This document shows positions 10,602 through 22,640 of a DNA stretch of 64,000 bases, in pieces. The notes under the pieces were generated by a model that was not told the DNA's origin, made no database searches, and worked only from the letters and a program-made list of their open reading frames with translations. Made by a program: the position numbers and the translations under genes. Within the stretch, counting starts at the first letter, position 1. Every line of letters begins with the position of its first letter. The stretch is from Megalopta genalis (lineage: Eukaryota; Arthropoda; Insecta; Hymenoptera; Halictidae): contig NW_027476222.1 of the NCBI RefSeq assembly GCF_051020955.1, forward strand, positions 1 through 64,000, given 5' to 3'.

Positions 10602-12690
10602 ACACTTGGGATATAAGTGACATAGCTTCAAATGCAGACGAAGCAATCGAGTTAGCTTCAAAATCCATGCGATACACATGATTTAGCAGCAAATCAATGC
10701 GATGTAGAAGGTTTAGCTTCAGATCCATGCGAAACCAATGATTTAGTTTCAGATACTTGCGATATAAGTGGCATAGCTTCAATTGCAGACGAAACAAACC
10801 AGATTGCTTCAATTCCATGCGAAATACATGATTTAGCAGCAATTCAATGCGATGTAGAAGGTTTATTTTCAAATCCATGCGAAACAAATGGCTTAGATAC
10901 AAATACTTGTGATGTACGTTATTTAGATTCAACTGCATGCGCAACAAGCGAATTAGCTTCAAATCCATGCGAAACACATGACTTAGCAGCAAATCAATGT
11001 GATGTAGAAGGTTTAGCTTTAAATCCATGCGATATAGAAGGATTGGCTTCAAATCCATGCGAAGCAAATGAGTTACCTTCAGATACTTGCGATATATGTG
11101 ATATAGTTTCAAGTGTAGTCGAAACAAACGAGTTAGCTTCAAATCCATGCGAAACACATGATTTAGCTGCACATCAATGCGATGTTGAAGGTTTAGCTTC
11201 AAATCCATGAGAAACAAATGATTTACCTTCAGATACTTCCGATATAAGTGATATAGTTTCAAGTGCAGACGAAACAAACGAGTTAGCTTCAAATCCATGC
11301 GAAACACATGATTTAGCTTCAAATCAATGCGATGTAGAAGGTTTATCTTCAAATCCATGCGAAACAAATGATTCAGCTTCAAACACTTGGGATATAAGTG
11401 ACATAGCTTCAAATGCAGACGAAGCAATCGAGTTAGCTTCAAAATCCATGCGATACACATGATTTAGCAGCAAATCAATGCGATGTAGAAGGTTTAGCTT
11501 CAGATCCATGCGAAACCAATGATTTAGTTTCAGATACTTGCGATATAAGTGGCATAGCTTCAATTGCAGACGAAACAAACCAGATAGCTTCAATTCCATG
11601 CGAAATACATGATTTAGCTGCAAATCAATGCTATGTAGAAGGTTTATTTTCAAATCCATGCGAAACAAATGGCTTAGATACAAATACTTGTGATATACGT
11701 TATTTAGATTCAACTGCATGCGCAACAAGCGAATTAGTTTCAAATCCAAGCGAAACACATGATTTAGCAGCAAATCAGTGCGATGTAGAAGGATTAGCTT
11801 CAAATCCATGCGAAGCAAATGATTTAACTTCAAACAGTTTGGACATAAGTGATATTGCTTCAAATGCGGACGAAACAAACGAGTCAGCTTCAAATCAATG
11901 CGAAAGTAGCAGGTTTAGCTTCAAATCCATGCGAAACAAATGATTTAGCATACGATACTTGCGACATAAGGGATATAGCTTCAAATTCAGGGGATACGAA
12001 CGAGTTAGCTTCAAATCCATGCGAAACACATGATTTAGATTCAAATCAATGCGATGTAGAAGGATTGGCTACAAATCCATGCGAAGAAAATGATTTAGCG
12101 TCAGATACTTGTGATATGAGTGATATAGCTACAAATGCAGGGGAAACAAACGAGTTAGCTTCAAATCCATGCGAAACACATGATTTAGCTGCAAATCAAT
12201 GCGATGTTGAAGGTTTAGCTTCAAATCCACGAGAAACAAATGATTTAGCTTTAGATACTTGCGATACAAGTGATATAGTTTCAAGTGCAGTCGAAACAAA
12301 CGAGTTAGCTTCACATCCATGCGAAACACATGATTTAGCTGCAAATCAATGCGATGTTGAAGGTTTTGCTTCAAATCCACGAGAAACAAATGATTTAGCT
12401 TTAGATACTTGCGATACAAGTGATATAGCTTCAAATGCAGGGGAAACAAACGAGTTAGCTTCAAATGCAGGGGAAACACTCGAGTTATCTTCAAATCCAT
12501 GCGAAACACATGAATTAGCTTCAAATCAATGCGATGTAGTAGGTTTAGCTTCAAATCCATGCGAAACAAATGATTTAGCTTCAAACACTTGGGATATAAG
12601 TGATATAGCTTCAAATGCAGGGGAAGCAAACGAGTTGACTTCAAATCCAAGCGAATCACATGATTTAGCTTCAAATCAATGCGATGTAGA
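9346..12690 (+). repeat. Large block duplication, copy 1, right part
   Basis: It matches 15351-18697 at offset 6,005 bp, changing to 6,007 bp after about 9655. At that point this copy has the 28-bp TTCCGATATGTG unit and the other has a full TTCCGATATAAGTG unit. It includes the marker cassette at 11887-12007 and D'-E' pairs at 10896-10955 and near 11.68 kb. Confidence 0.88.
11887..12007 (+). repeat. Marker cassette: 31-bp unit + C + D'' + E'' (exemplar)
   Basis: The order is a 31-bp unit with GCGAAAGTAGCAGG (11887-11917), class C (11918-11947), D'' reading AYDTCDIRDI (11948-11977) and E'' reading ASNSGDTNEL (11978-12007). The extra base in the first unit shifts the + frame. Copies or close relatives are seen at about 17.9, 18.8, 19.8, 20.5, 23.1, 24.0, 25.0, 28.0, 29.55, 38.0, 43.5, 54.9 and 62.8 kb. 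D''/E'' alone also follow an ordinary C unit near 32.27 kb. It is a useful lineage marker for tracing exchange across the array. Confidence 0.85.
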
Positions 12691-12965
12691 AGGTTTACCT
12701 TCAAATCCATGCGAAACAAATGATTTAGCTTCAAACACTTGGGATATAAGTGACATAGCTTTAAATGCAGACGAAGCAATCGAGTTAGCTTCAAAATCCA
12801 TGCGATACACATGATTTAGCAGCAAATCAATGCGATGTAGAAGGTTTAGCTTCAGATCCATGCGAAACCAATGATTTAGCTTCAGATACTTGCGATATAA
12901 GTGGCATAGCTTCAATTGCAGACGAAACAAACCAGATAGCTTCAATTCCATGCGAAATACATGAT

Positions 12966-15291
12966 TTAGCAGCAAATCAATGCGATGTAGATGGTTTAAC
13001 TTCAAATCCATGCGAAACCAATGATTTTGCTTCAGATACTTGCGATATAAGTGGCAGAGCTTCAAATGCAGACGAAACAAACGAGTTAGCTTCTAATCTA
13101 TGCCAAACACATAATTTAGCTTCAAATCAATGCGATGTAGAAGGTTTACCTTCAAATCCATGCGAAACAAATGATTTAGCTTCAAACACTTGGGATATAA
13201 GTGACATAGCTTCAAATGCAGACGAAGCAATCGAGTTAGCTTCAAAATCCATGCGATACACATGATTTAGCAGCAAATCAATGCGATGTAGAAGGTTTAG
13301 CTTCAGATCCATGCGAAACCAATGATTTAGCTTCAGATACTTGCGATATATGTGGCATAGCTTCAATTGCAGACGAAACAAACCAGATAGCTTCAATTCC
13401 ATGGGAAATACATGATTTAGCAGCAATTCAATGCGATGTAGAATGTTTATTTTCAAATCCATGCGAAACAAATGGCTTAGATACAAATACTTGTGATATA
13501 CGTTATTTAGATTCAACTGCATGCGCAACAAGCGAATTAGCTTCAAATCCATGCGAAACACATGATTTAGCAGCAAATCAATGTGATGTAGAAGGTTTAG
13601 CTTTAAATCCATGCGATATAGAAGGATTGGCTTCAAATCCATGCGAAGCAAATGATTTACCTTCAGATACTTGCGATATATGTGATATAGTTTCAAGTGC
13701 AGTCGAAACAAACGAGTTAGCTTCAAATCCATGCGAAACACATGATTTAGCTGCAAATCAATGCGATGTTGAAGGTTTAGCTTCAAATCCAGGAGAAACA
13801 AATGATTTAGCTTTAGATACTTGCGATACAAGTGATATAGCTTCAAATGCAGGGGAAACAAACGAGTTAGCTTCAAACGCAGGGGAAACAAACGAGTTAT
13901 CTTCAAATCCATGCGAAACACATGAATTAGCTTCAAATCAATGCGATGTAGTAGGTTTAGCTTCTAATCCATGCGAAACCAATGATTTAGCTTCAGATAC
14001 TTGCGATATAAGTGGCATAGCTTCAATTGCAGACGAAGCAATCGAGTTAGCTTCAATTCCATGCGAAATACATGATTTAGCAGCAAATCAATGCGATGTA
14101 GACGGTTTAACTTCAAATCCATGCGAAACAAATGATTTTGCTTCAGATACTTGCGATATAAGTGGCAGAGCTTCAAATGCAGACGAAACAAACGAGTTAG
14201 CTTCTAATCTATGCCAAACACATGATTTATCTTCAAATCAATGCGATGTAGAAGGTTTACCTTTAAATCCATGCGAAACAAATGATTTAGCTTCAAACAC
14301 TTGGGATATAAGTGACATAGCTTCAAATGCAGACGAAGTAATCGAGTTAGCTTCAAAATCCATGCGATACACATGATTTAGCAGCAAATCAATGCGATGT
14401 AGAAGGTTTAGCTTCAGATCCATGCGAAACAAATGATTTAGCTTCAAACACTTGGGATATAAGTGATATAGCTTCAAATGCAGGGGAAGCAAACGAGTTG
14501 ACTTCAAATCCAAGCGAATTACATGATTTTGCTTCAAATCAATGCGATGTAGAAGGTTTAGCTTCAAATCCATGCGAAACAAATGATTTAGCTTCAAACT
14601 CTTGGGATAGAAGTGATATAGCTTCAAATGCAGACGAAACAAACGAGTTAGCTTCAAATCTAAGCGAATCACATGATTTAGCTTCAAATCAATGCGATGT
14701 AGAAGTTTTAGGTTCAAATCCATGCGAAACAAATGATTTAGCTTCAAACAATTGGGATAGGAGTGATATAGCCTCAAATGCAGGCGGAACAAACGAGTTA
14801 GCTTCAGATCCATGCGAAACACATGATTTAGCTGCAAATCAAAGCGATGTAGAAGGTTTAGCTTCAAACCCATGGGAAACAAACGATTTACCTTCAGATA
14901 CTTCCGATATAAGTGATATAGTTTCAAGTGCAGACGAAACAAACGAGTTAGCTTCAAATCCATGCGAAACCAATGATTTAGCTTCAGATATTTGCGATAT
15001 AAGTGATATAGCGTCAAATGCAGGCGAAACGACGGAGTTAGCTTCAAATCCATGCGAAACAAATGATTTAGCTTCAAACAGTTTGGACATAAGTGATATA
15101 GCTTCAAATGCGGACGAAACAAACGAGTCAGCTTCAAATCAATGCGAAAGTAGCAGGTTTAGCTTCAAATCCATGCGAAACAAATGATTTAGCATCAGAT
15201 ACTTGCGATATAAGTGATATAGTTTCAAATGCAGGGGAAACAAACGAGTTAGCTTCAAATCCATGTGAAACACATGATTTAGATGCAAATC
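12966..15291 (+). repeat. Large block duplication, copy 2, left part
   Basis: It matches 3511-5836 at offset 9,455 bp. Here the segment carries only one copy of the 721-bp element and runs almost directly into the counterpart of 9346-12690. This is therefore the simpler, probably ancestral arrangement. Confidence 0.87.
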
Positions 15292-15350
15292 GATGCGATG
15301 TAGAAGGTTTAGCTTCAAATCCATGCGAAACAAATGATTTAGCTTCAAAT

Positions 15351-18300
15351 CTTGGGATAGAAGTGATATAGCTTCAAATGCAGACGAAACAAACGAGTTA
15401 GATTCAAATCTAAGCGGATCACATGATTCAGCTTCAAATCAATGCGATGTAGAAGTTTTAGGTTCAAATCCATGCGAAACAAATGATTTAGCTTCAAACA
15501 CTTGGGATAGGAGCGATATAGCTTCAAATGCTGGCGGAACAAACGAGTTAGCTTCAGATCCATGCGAAACACATGATTTAGCTGCAAATCAAAGCGATGT
15601 AGAAGGTTTAGCTTCAAATCCATGCGAAAAAAATGATTTACATTCAGATACTTCCGATATAAGTGATATAGTTTCAAGTGCAGACGAAACAAACGAATTA
15701 GCTTCATATCCATGCGAAACACATGATTTAGCTGCAAAGCAATGCGATGTTGAAGCTTTAGCTTCAAATCCATGCGAAACACATGATTTAGCTGCAAATC
15801 AAAGCGATGTAGAAGGTTTAACTTCTGATCCATGCGAAACCAATGATTTAGCTTTAGATACTTGCGATATATGTGATATAGCTTCAAATGCAGACGAAAC
15901 AAACGAGTTAGCTTCAAAACCATGCGAAATACATGATTTAGCAGCAAATCAATGCGATGTAGATGGTTTAAATTCAAATCCATGCGAAACCAATGATTTT
16001 GCTTCAGATACTTGCGATATAAGTGGCAGAGCTTCAAATGCAGACGAAACAAACGAGTTAGCTTCTAATCTATGCCAAACACATGATTTAGCTTCAAATC
16101 AATGCGATGTAGAAGGTTTACCTTCAAATCCATGCGAAACAAATGATTTAGCTTCAAACACTTGGGATATAAGTGACATAGCTTCAAATGCAGACGAAGC
16201 AATCGAGTTAGCTTCAAAATCCATGCGATACACATGATTTAGCAGCAAATCAATGCGATGTAGAAGGTTTAGCTTCAGATCCTTGCGAAACCAATGATTT
16301 AGCTTCAGATACTTGCGATATAAGTGGCATAGCTTCAATTGCAGACGAAACAAACCAGATAGCTTCAATTCCATGCGAAATACATGATTTAGCAGCAAAT
16401 CAATGCGATGTAGATGGTTTAACTTCAAATCCATGCGAAACCAATGATTTTGCTTCAGATACTTGCGATATAAGTGGCAGAGCTTCAAATGCAGACGAAA
16501 CAAACGAGTTAGTTTCTAATCTATGCCAAACACATGATTTAGCTTCAAATCAATGCGATGTAGAAGGTTTATCTTCAAATCCATGCGAAACAATTGATTT
16601 AGCTTCAAACACTTGGGATATAAGTGACATAGCTTCAAATGCAGACGAAGCAATCGAGTTAGCTTCAAAATCCATGCGATACACATGATTTAGCAGCAAA
16701 TCAATGCGATGTAGAAGGTTTAGCTTCAGATCCATGCGAAACCAATGATTTAGTTTCAGATACTTGCGATATAAGTGGCATAGCTTCAATTGCAGACGAA
16801 ACAAACCAGATTGCTTCAATTCCATGCGAAATACATGATTTAGCAGCAATTCAATGCGATGTAGAAGGTTTATTTTCAAATCCATGCGAAACAAATGGCT
16901 TAGATACAAATACTTGTGATGTACGTTATTTAGATTCAACTGCATGCGCAACAAGCGAATTAGCTTCAAATCCATGCGAAACACATGACTTAGCAGCAAA
17001 TCAATGTGATGTAGAAGGTTTAGCTTTAAATCCATGCGATATAGAAGGATTGGCTTCAGATCCATGCGAAGCAAATGAGTTACCTTCAGATACTTGCGAT
17101 ATATGTGATATAGTTTCAAGTGCAGTCGAAACAAACGAGTTAGCTTCAAATCCATGCGAAACACATGATTTAGCTGCACATCAATGCGATGTTGAAGGTT
17201 TAGCTTCAAATCCATGAGAAACAAATGATTTACCTTCAGATACTTCCGATATAAGTGATATAGTTTCAAGTGCAGACGAAACAAACGAGTTAGCTTCAAA
17301 TCCATGCGAAACACATGATTTAGCTGCAAAGCAATGCGATGCTGAAGCTTTAGCTTCAAATCCATGCGAAACAAATGATTTAGCTTCAAACACTTGGGAT
17401 ATAAGTGACATAGCTTCAAATGCAGACGAAGCAATCGAGTTAGCTTCAAAATCCATGCGATACACATGATTTAGCAGCAAATCAATGCGATGTAGAAGGT
17501 TTAGCTTCAGATCCATGCGAAACCAATGATTTAGCTTCAGATACTTGCGATATAAGTGGCATAGCTTCAATTGCAGACGAAACAAACCAGATAGCTTCAA
17601 TTCCATGCGAAATACATGATTTAGCTGCAAATCAATGCTATGTAGAAGGTTTATTTTCAAATCCATGCGAAACAAATGGCTTAGATACAAATACTTGTGA
17701 TATACGTTATTTAGATTCAACTGCATGCGCAACAAGCGAATTAGTTTCAAATCCAAGCGAAACACATGATTTAGCAGCAAATCAGTGCGATGTAGAAGGA
17801 TTAGCTTCAAATCCATGCGAAGCAAATGATTTAACTTCAAACAGTTTGGACATAAGTGATATTGCTTCAAATGCGGACGAAACAAACGAGTCAGCTTCAA
17901 ATCAATGCGAAAGTAGCAGGTTTAGCTTCAAATCCATGCGAAACAAATGATTTAGCATACGATACTTGCGACATAAGGGATATAGCTTCAAATTCAGGGG
18001 ATACGAACGAGTTAGCTTCAAATCCATGCGAAACACATGATTTAGATTCAAATCAATGCGATGTAGAAGGATTGGCTACAAATCCATGCGAAGAAAATGA
18101 TTTAGCGTCAGATACTTGCGATATGAGTGATATAGCTACAAATGCAGGGGAAACAAACGAGTTAGCTTCAAATCCATGCGAAACACATGATTTAGCTGCA
18201 AATCAATGCGATGTTGAAGGTTTAGCTTCAAATCCACGAGAAACAAATGATTTAGCTTTAGATACTTGCGATACAAGTGATATAGTTTCAAGTGCAGTCG

Positions 18301-18697
18301 AAACAAACGAGTTAGCTTCACATCCATGCGAAACACATGATTTAGCTGCAAATCAATGCGATGTTGAAGGTTTTGCTTCAAATCCACGAGAAACAAATGA
18401 TTTAGCTTTAGATACTTGCGATACAAGTGATATAGCTTCAAATGCAGGGGAAACAAACGAGTTAGCTTCAAATGCAGGGGAAACAATCGAGTTATCTTCA
18501 AATCCATGCGAAACACATGAATTAGCTTCAAATCAATGCGATGTAGTAGGTTTAGCTTCAAATCCATGCGAAACAAATGATTTAGCTTCAAACACTTGGG
18601 ATATAAGTGATATAGCTTCAAATGCAGCGGAAGCAAACGAGTTGACTTCAAATCCAAGCGAATCACATGATTTAGATTCAAATCAATGGGATGTAGA
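15351..18697 (+). repeat. Large block duplication, copy 2, right part
   Basis: It matches 9346-12690 at offset 6,005-6,007 bp. Its right half is itself part of the 5,165-bp tandem duplication that begins near 17476, so the two duplications overlap. Confidence 0.87.
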
Positions 18698-19636
18698 AGG
18701 TTTAGCTTCAAATCCATGCGAAACAAATGATTTAACTTCAAACTCTTGGGATAGAAGTGATATAGCTTCAAATGCGGACGAAACAAACGAGTCAGCTTCA
18801 AATCAATGGGAAAGTAGTAGGTTTAGCTTCAAATCCATGCGAAACAAATGATTTAGAATACGATACTTGCGACATAAGGGATATAGTTTCAAATTCAGGG
18901 GATACGAACGAGTTAGCTTCAAATCCATGCGAAACACATGATTTAGCTTCAAATCCATGCGATATAGAAGGATTGGCTTCAAATCCATGCGAAGCACATG
19001 ATTTACCTTCAGATACTTGCGATATATGTGATATAGCTTCAAATGCAGACGAAACAAACGAGTGGGCTTCAAATCCGTGCGAAATACATAATTTAGCAGC
19101 AAATCAATGCGATGTAGATGGTTTAACTTCAAATCCATGCGAAACCAATGATTTTGCTTCAGATACTTGCGATATAAGTGGCAGAGCTTCAAATGCAGAC
19201 GAAGCAATCGAGTTAGCTTCAAAATCCATGCGATACACATGATTTAGCAGCAAATCAATGCGATGTAGAAGGTTTAGCTTCAGATCCATGCGAAACCAAT
19301 GATTTAGCTTCAGATACTTGCGATATAAGTGGCATAGCTTCAATTGCAGACGAAACAAACCAGATAGCTTCAATTCCATGCGAAATACATGATTTAGCAG
19401 CAAATCAATCCTATGTAGAAGGTTTATTTTCAAATCCATGCGAAACAAATGGCTTAGATACAAATACTTGTGATATACGTTATTTAGATTCAACTGCATG
19501 CGCAACAAGCGAATTAGCTTCAAATCCATGCGAAACACATGATTTAGCAGCAAATCAATGTGATGTAGAAGGTATAGATTTAAATCCATGCGAAACAAAT
19601 GGTTTAGCTACAAATACTTGTGATATACGTTATTTA

Positions 19637-19665
19637 GATTAACTGCATGCGTAACAAACGAATTA
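19637..19665 (+). repeat. 29-bp E' variant carrying an inherited frameshift and TAA
   Basis: Loss of one C turns GATTCAACTGC into GATTAACTGC. This gives a 29-bp unit and a TAA in the former + frame. The same allele recurs near 24802, 27773, 32150 and 42355, each time after the same D' unit. The lesion is therefore inherited by copying and was not created independently. Confidence 0.85.
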
Positions 19666-20474
19666 GTTTCAAATCCAAGCGAAACACATGATTTAGCAGC
19701 AAATCAGTGCGATGTAGAAGGATTAGCTTCAAATCCATGCGAAGCAAATGATTTAACTTCAAACAGTTTGGACATAAGTGATATTGCTTCAATTGCGGAC
19801 GAAACAAACGGGTCAGCTTCAAATCAATGCGAAAGTAGCAGGTTTAGCTTCAAATCCATGCGAAACAAATGATTTAGCATACGATACTTGCGACATAAGG
19901 GATATAGCTTCAAATTCAGGGGATACGAACGAGTTAGCTTCAAATCCATGCGAAACACATGATTTAGATTCAAATCAATGCGATGTAGAAGGATTGGCTT
20001 CAAATCCATGCGAAGAAAATGATTTAGCGTCAGATACTTGCGATATGAGTGATATAGCTACAAATGCAGGGGAAACAAACGAGTTAGCTTCAAATCCATG
20101 CGAAACACATGATTTAGCTGCAAATCAAAGCGATGTAGAAGGTTTAGCTTCAAATCCATGCGAAACAAATGATTTACCTTCAGATACTTCCGATATAAGT
20201 GATATAGTTTCAAGTGCAGACGAAACAAACGAGTTAGCTTCAAATCCATGCGAAACACATGATTTAGCTGCAAAGCAATGCGATGCTGAAGCTTTAGCTT
20301 CAAATCCATGCGAAACAAATGATTTTGCTTCAGATACTTGCGATATAATTTATATAGCTTCAAATGCAGGCGAAACGATCGAGTTAGCTTCAAATCCATG
20401 CGAAACAAATGATTTAGCTTCAAACAGTTGGGATATAAGTGATATAGCTTCAAATGCGGACGAAACAAACGAGT

Positions 20475-20895
20475 CAGCTTCAAATCAATGGGAAAGTAGT
20501 AGGTTTAGCTTCAAATCCATGCGAAACAAATGATTTAGCATACGATACTTGCGACATAAGGGATATAGTTTCAAATTCAGGGGATACGAACGAGTTAGCT
20601 TCAAATCCATGCGAAACACCTGATTTAGCTTCAAATCCATGCGATATAGAAGGATTGGCTTCAAATCCATGCGAAGCACATGATTTACCTTCAGATACTT
20701 GCAATATATGTGATATAGTTTCAAGTGCAGGCGGAACAAACGAGTTAGCTTCAGATCCATGCGAAACACATGATTTAGCTGCAAATCAAAGCGATGTAGA
20801 AGGTTTAGCTTCAAATCCATGCGAAACAAATGATTTACCTTCAGATACTTCCGATATAAGTGATATAGTTTCAAGTGCAGACGAAACAAACGAGT
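20475..20895 (+). repeat. 421-bp segment absent from the second 5.2-kb copy
   Basis: Copy 2 jumps from the equivalent of 20474 to that of 20896 at position 25639/25640, inside the shared string GACGAAACAAACGAGT. The segment contains a CESSRF 31-bp unit and a D''/E'' marker pair. Its length is 14 units plus one base, so its loss removes a frameshift. Confidence 0.9.
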
Positions 20896-22640
20896 TAGCT
20901 TCAAATACATGCGAAACACATGATTTAGCTGCAAAGCGATGCGATGTTGAAGCTTTAGCTTCAAATCCATGCGAAACACATGATTTAGCAGCAAATCAAT
21001 GCGATGTAGAAGGTTTAGGTTCAAATCCATGCGAAACACATGATTTAGCTGCAAAGCAATGCGATGTTGAAGCTTTAGCTTCAAAGCCAAGCAAAACACA
21101 TGATTATGCATCAAATCAAAGCTATGTAGAAGGTTTAACTTCTGATCCATGCGAAACCAATGATTTAGATTTAGATACTTGCGATATATGTGATATAGCT
21201 TCAAATGCAGACGAAACAAACGAGTTAGCTTCAAATCCGTGCGAAATACATAATTTAGCGGCAAATCAATGCGATGTAGATGGTTTAACTTCAAATCCAT
21301 GCAAAACCAATGATTTTGCTTCAGATACTTCCGATATAAGTGATATAGTTTCAAGTGCAGACGAAACAAACGAGTTAGCTTCAAATCCATGCGAAACACA
21401 TGACTTAGATGCAAAGCAATGCGATGTTGAAGCTTTACCTTCAAATCCATGCGAAACACATGATTTAGCAGCAAATCAATGCGATGTAGAAGGTTTAGGT
21501 TGAAATCCATGCGAAACCAATGATTTAGCTTCAAATATTTGCGATATAACTAATATAGCGTCAAATGCAGGCGAAACGACCGAGTTAGCTTCAAATCCAT
21601 GCGAAACTAATGATTTAGCTTCAAATCCAAGCAAAACACATGATTATGCTTCAAATCAAAGCTATGTACAAGGTTTAACTTCTGATCCATGCGAAACCAA
21701 TGATTTAGCTTTAGATACTTGCGATATATGTGATACAGCTTCAAATGCAGGGGAAACAAACGAGTTATCTTCAAATCCATGCGAAACACATGAATTAGCT
21801 TCAAATCAAAGCGATGTAGTAGGTTTAGCTTCAAATCCATGCGAATCAAATGATTTAGCTTCAAACTCTTGGGATAGAAGTGATATAGCTTCAAATCCAG
21901 ACGAAACAAACGAGTTAGCTTCAAATCTAAGCGAATCACATGATTTAGCTGCAAATCAAAGCGATGTAGAAGGTTTAGCTTCAAATCCATGCGAAACAAA
22001 TGATTTACCTTCAGATACTTCCGATATAAGTGATATAGTTTCAAGTGCAGACGATACAAACGAGTTAGCTTCAAATCCATGCGAAACACATGATTTAGCT
22101 GCAAAGCAATGCGATGTTGAAGCTTTAGCTTCAAATCCATGCGAAACACATGATTTAGAAGCAAATCAATGCGATGTAGAAGGTTTAGGTTCAAATCCAT
22201 GCGAAACCAATGATTTAGTTTCAGATATTTGCGATATAACTAATATAGCGTCAAATGCAGGCGAAACGAACGAGTTAGCTTCAAATCCATGCGAAACAAA
22301 TGATTTAGCTTCAAATCCAAGCAAAACACATGATTTTGCTTCAAATCAAAGCTATGTAGAAGGTTTAACTTCTGATCCATGCGAAACCAATGATTTAGCT
22401 TTAGATACTTGCGATATATGTGATATAGCTTCAAATGCAGACGAAACAAACGAGTTAGCTTCAAATCCATGCGAAATACATGATTTAGCTGTAAAGCAAT
22501 GTGATGTTGAAGCTTTAGCTTCAAATCCATGCGAAACAAATGATTTAGCTTCAAACACTTGGGATATAAGTGACATAGCTTCAAATGCAGACGAAGCAAT
22601 CGAGTTAGCTTCAAAATCCATCCGATACACATGATTTAGT

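Larger units (their letters stand above)
17476..22640 (+). repeat. 5,165-bp tandem duplication, copy 1
   Basis: It matches 22641-27384. The left part (17476-20474) is at offset 5,165 bp and the right part (20896-22640) at offset 4,744 bp. I see no difference over most of the left part, and the translations in both strand frames agree. One clear difference in the right part is G at 21502 (TGA) against C at 26246 (TCA). The segment 20475-20895 exists only in this copy. Confidence 0.92.

Noticed and set aside
17856..18851. 331-codon + frames repeated identically at 17856-18851 and 23021-24016, suggesting a duplicated gene
   Set aside because: Both lie in the nearly identical 5.2-kb duplication, so equal translations are expected. 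Start and end are set by 31-bp units and not by any gene signal.
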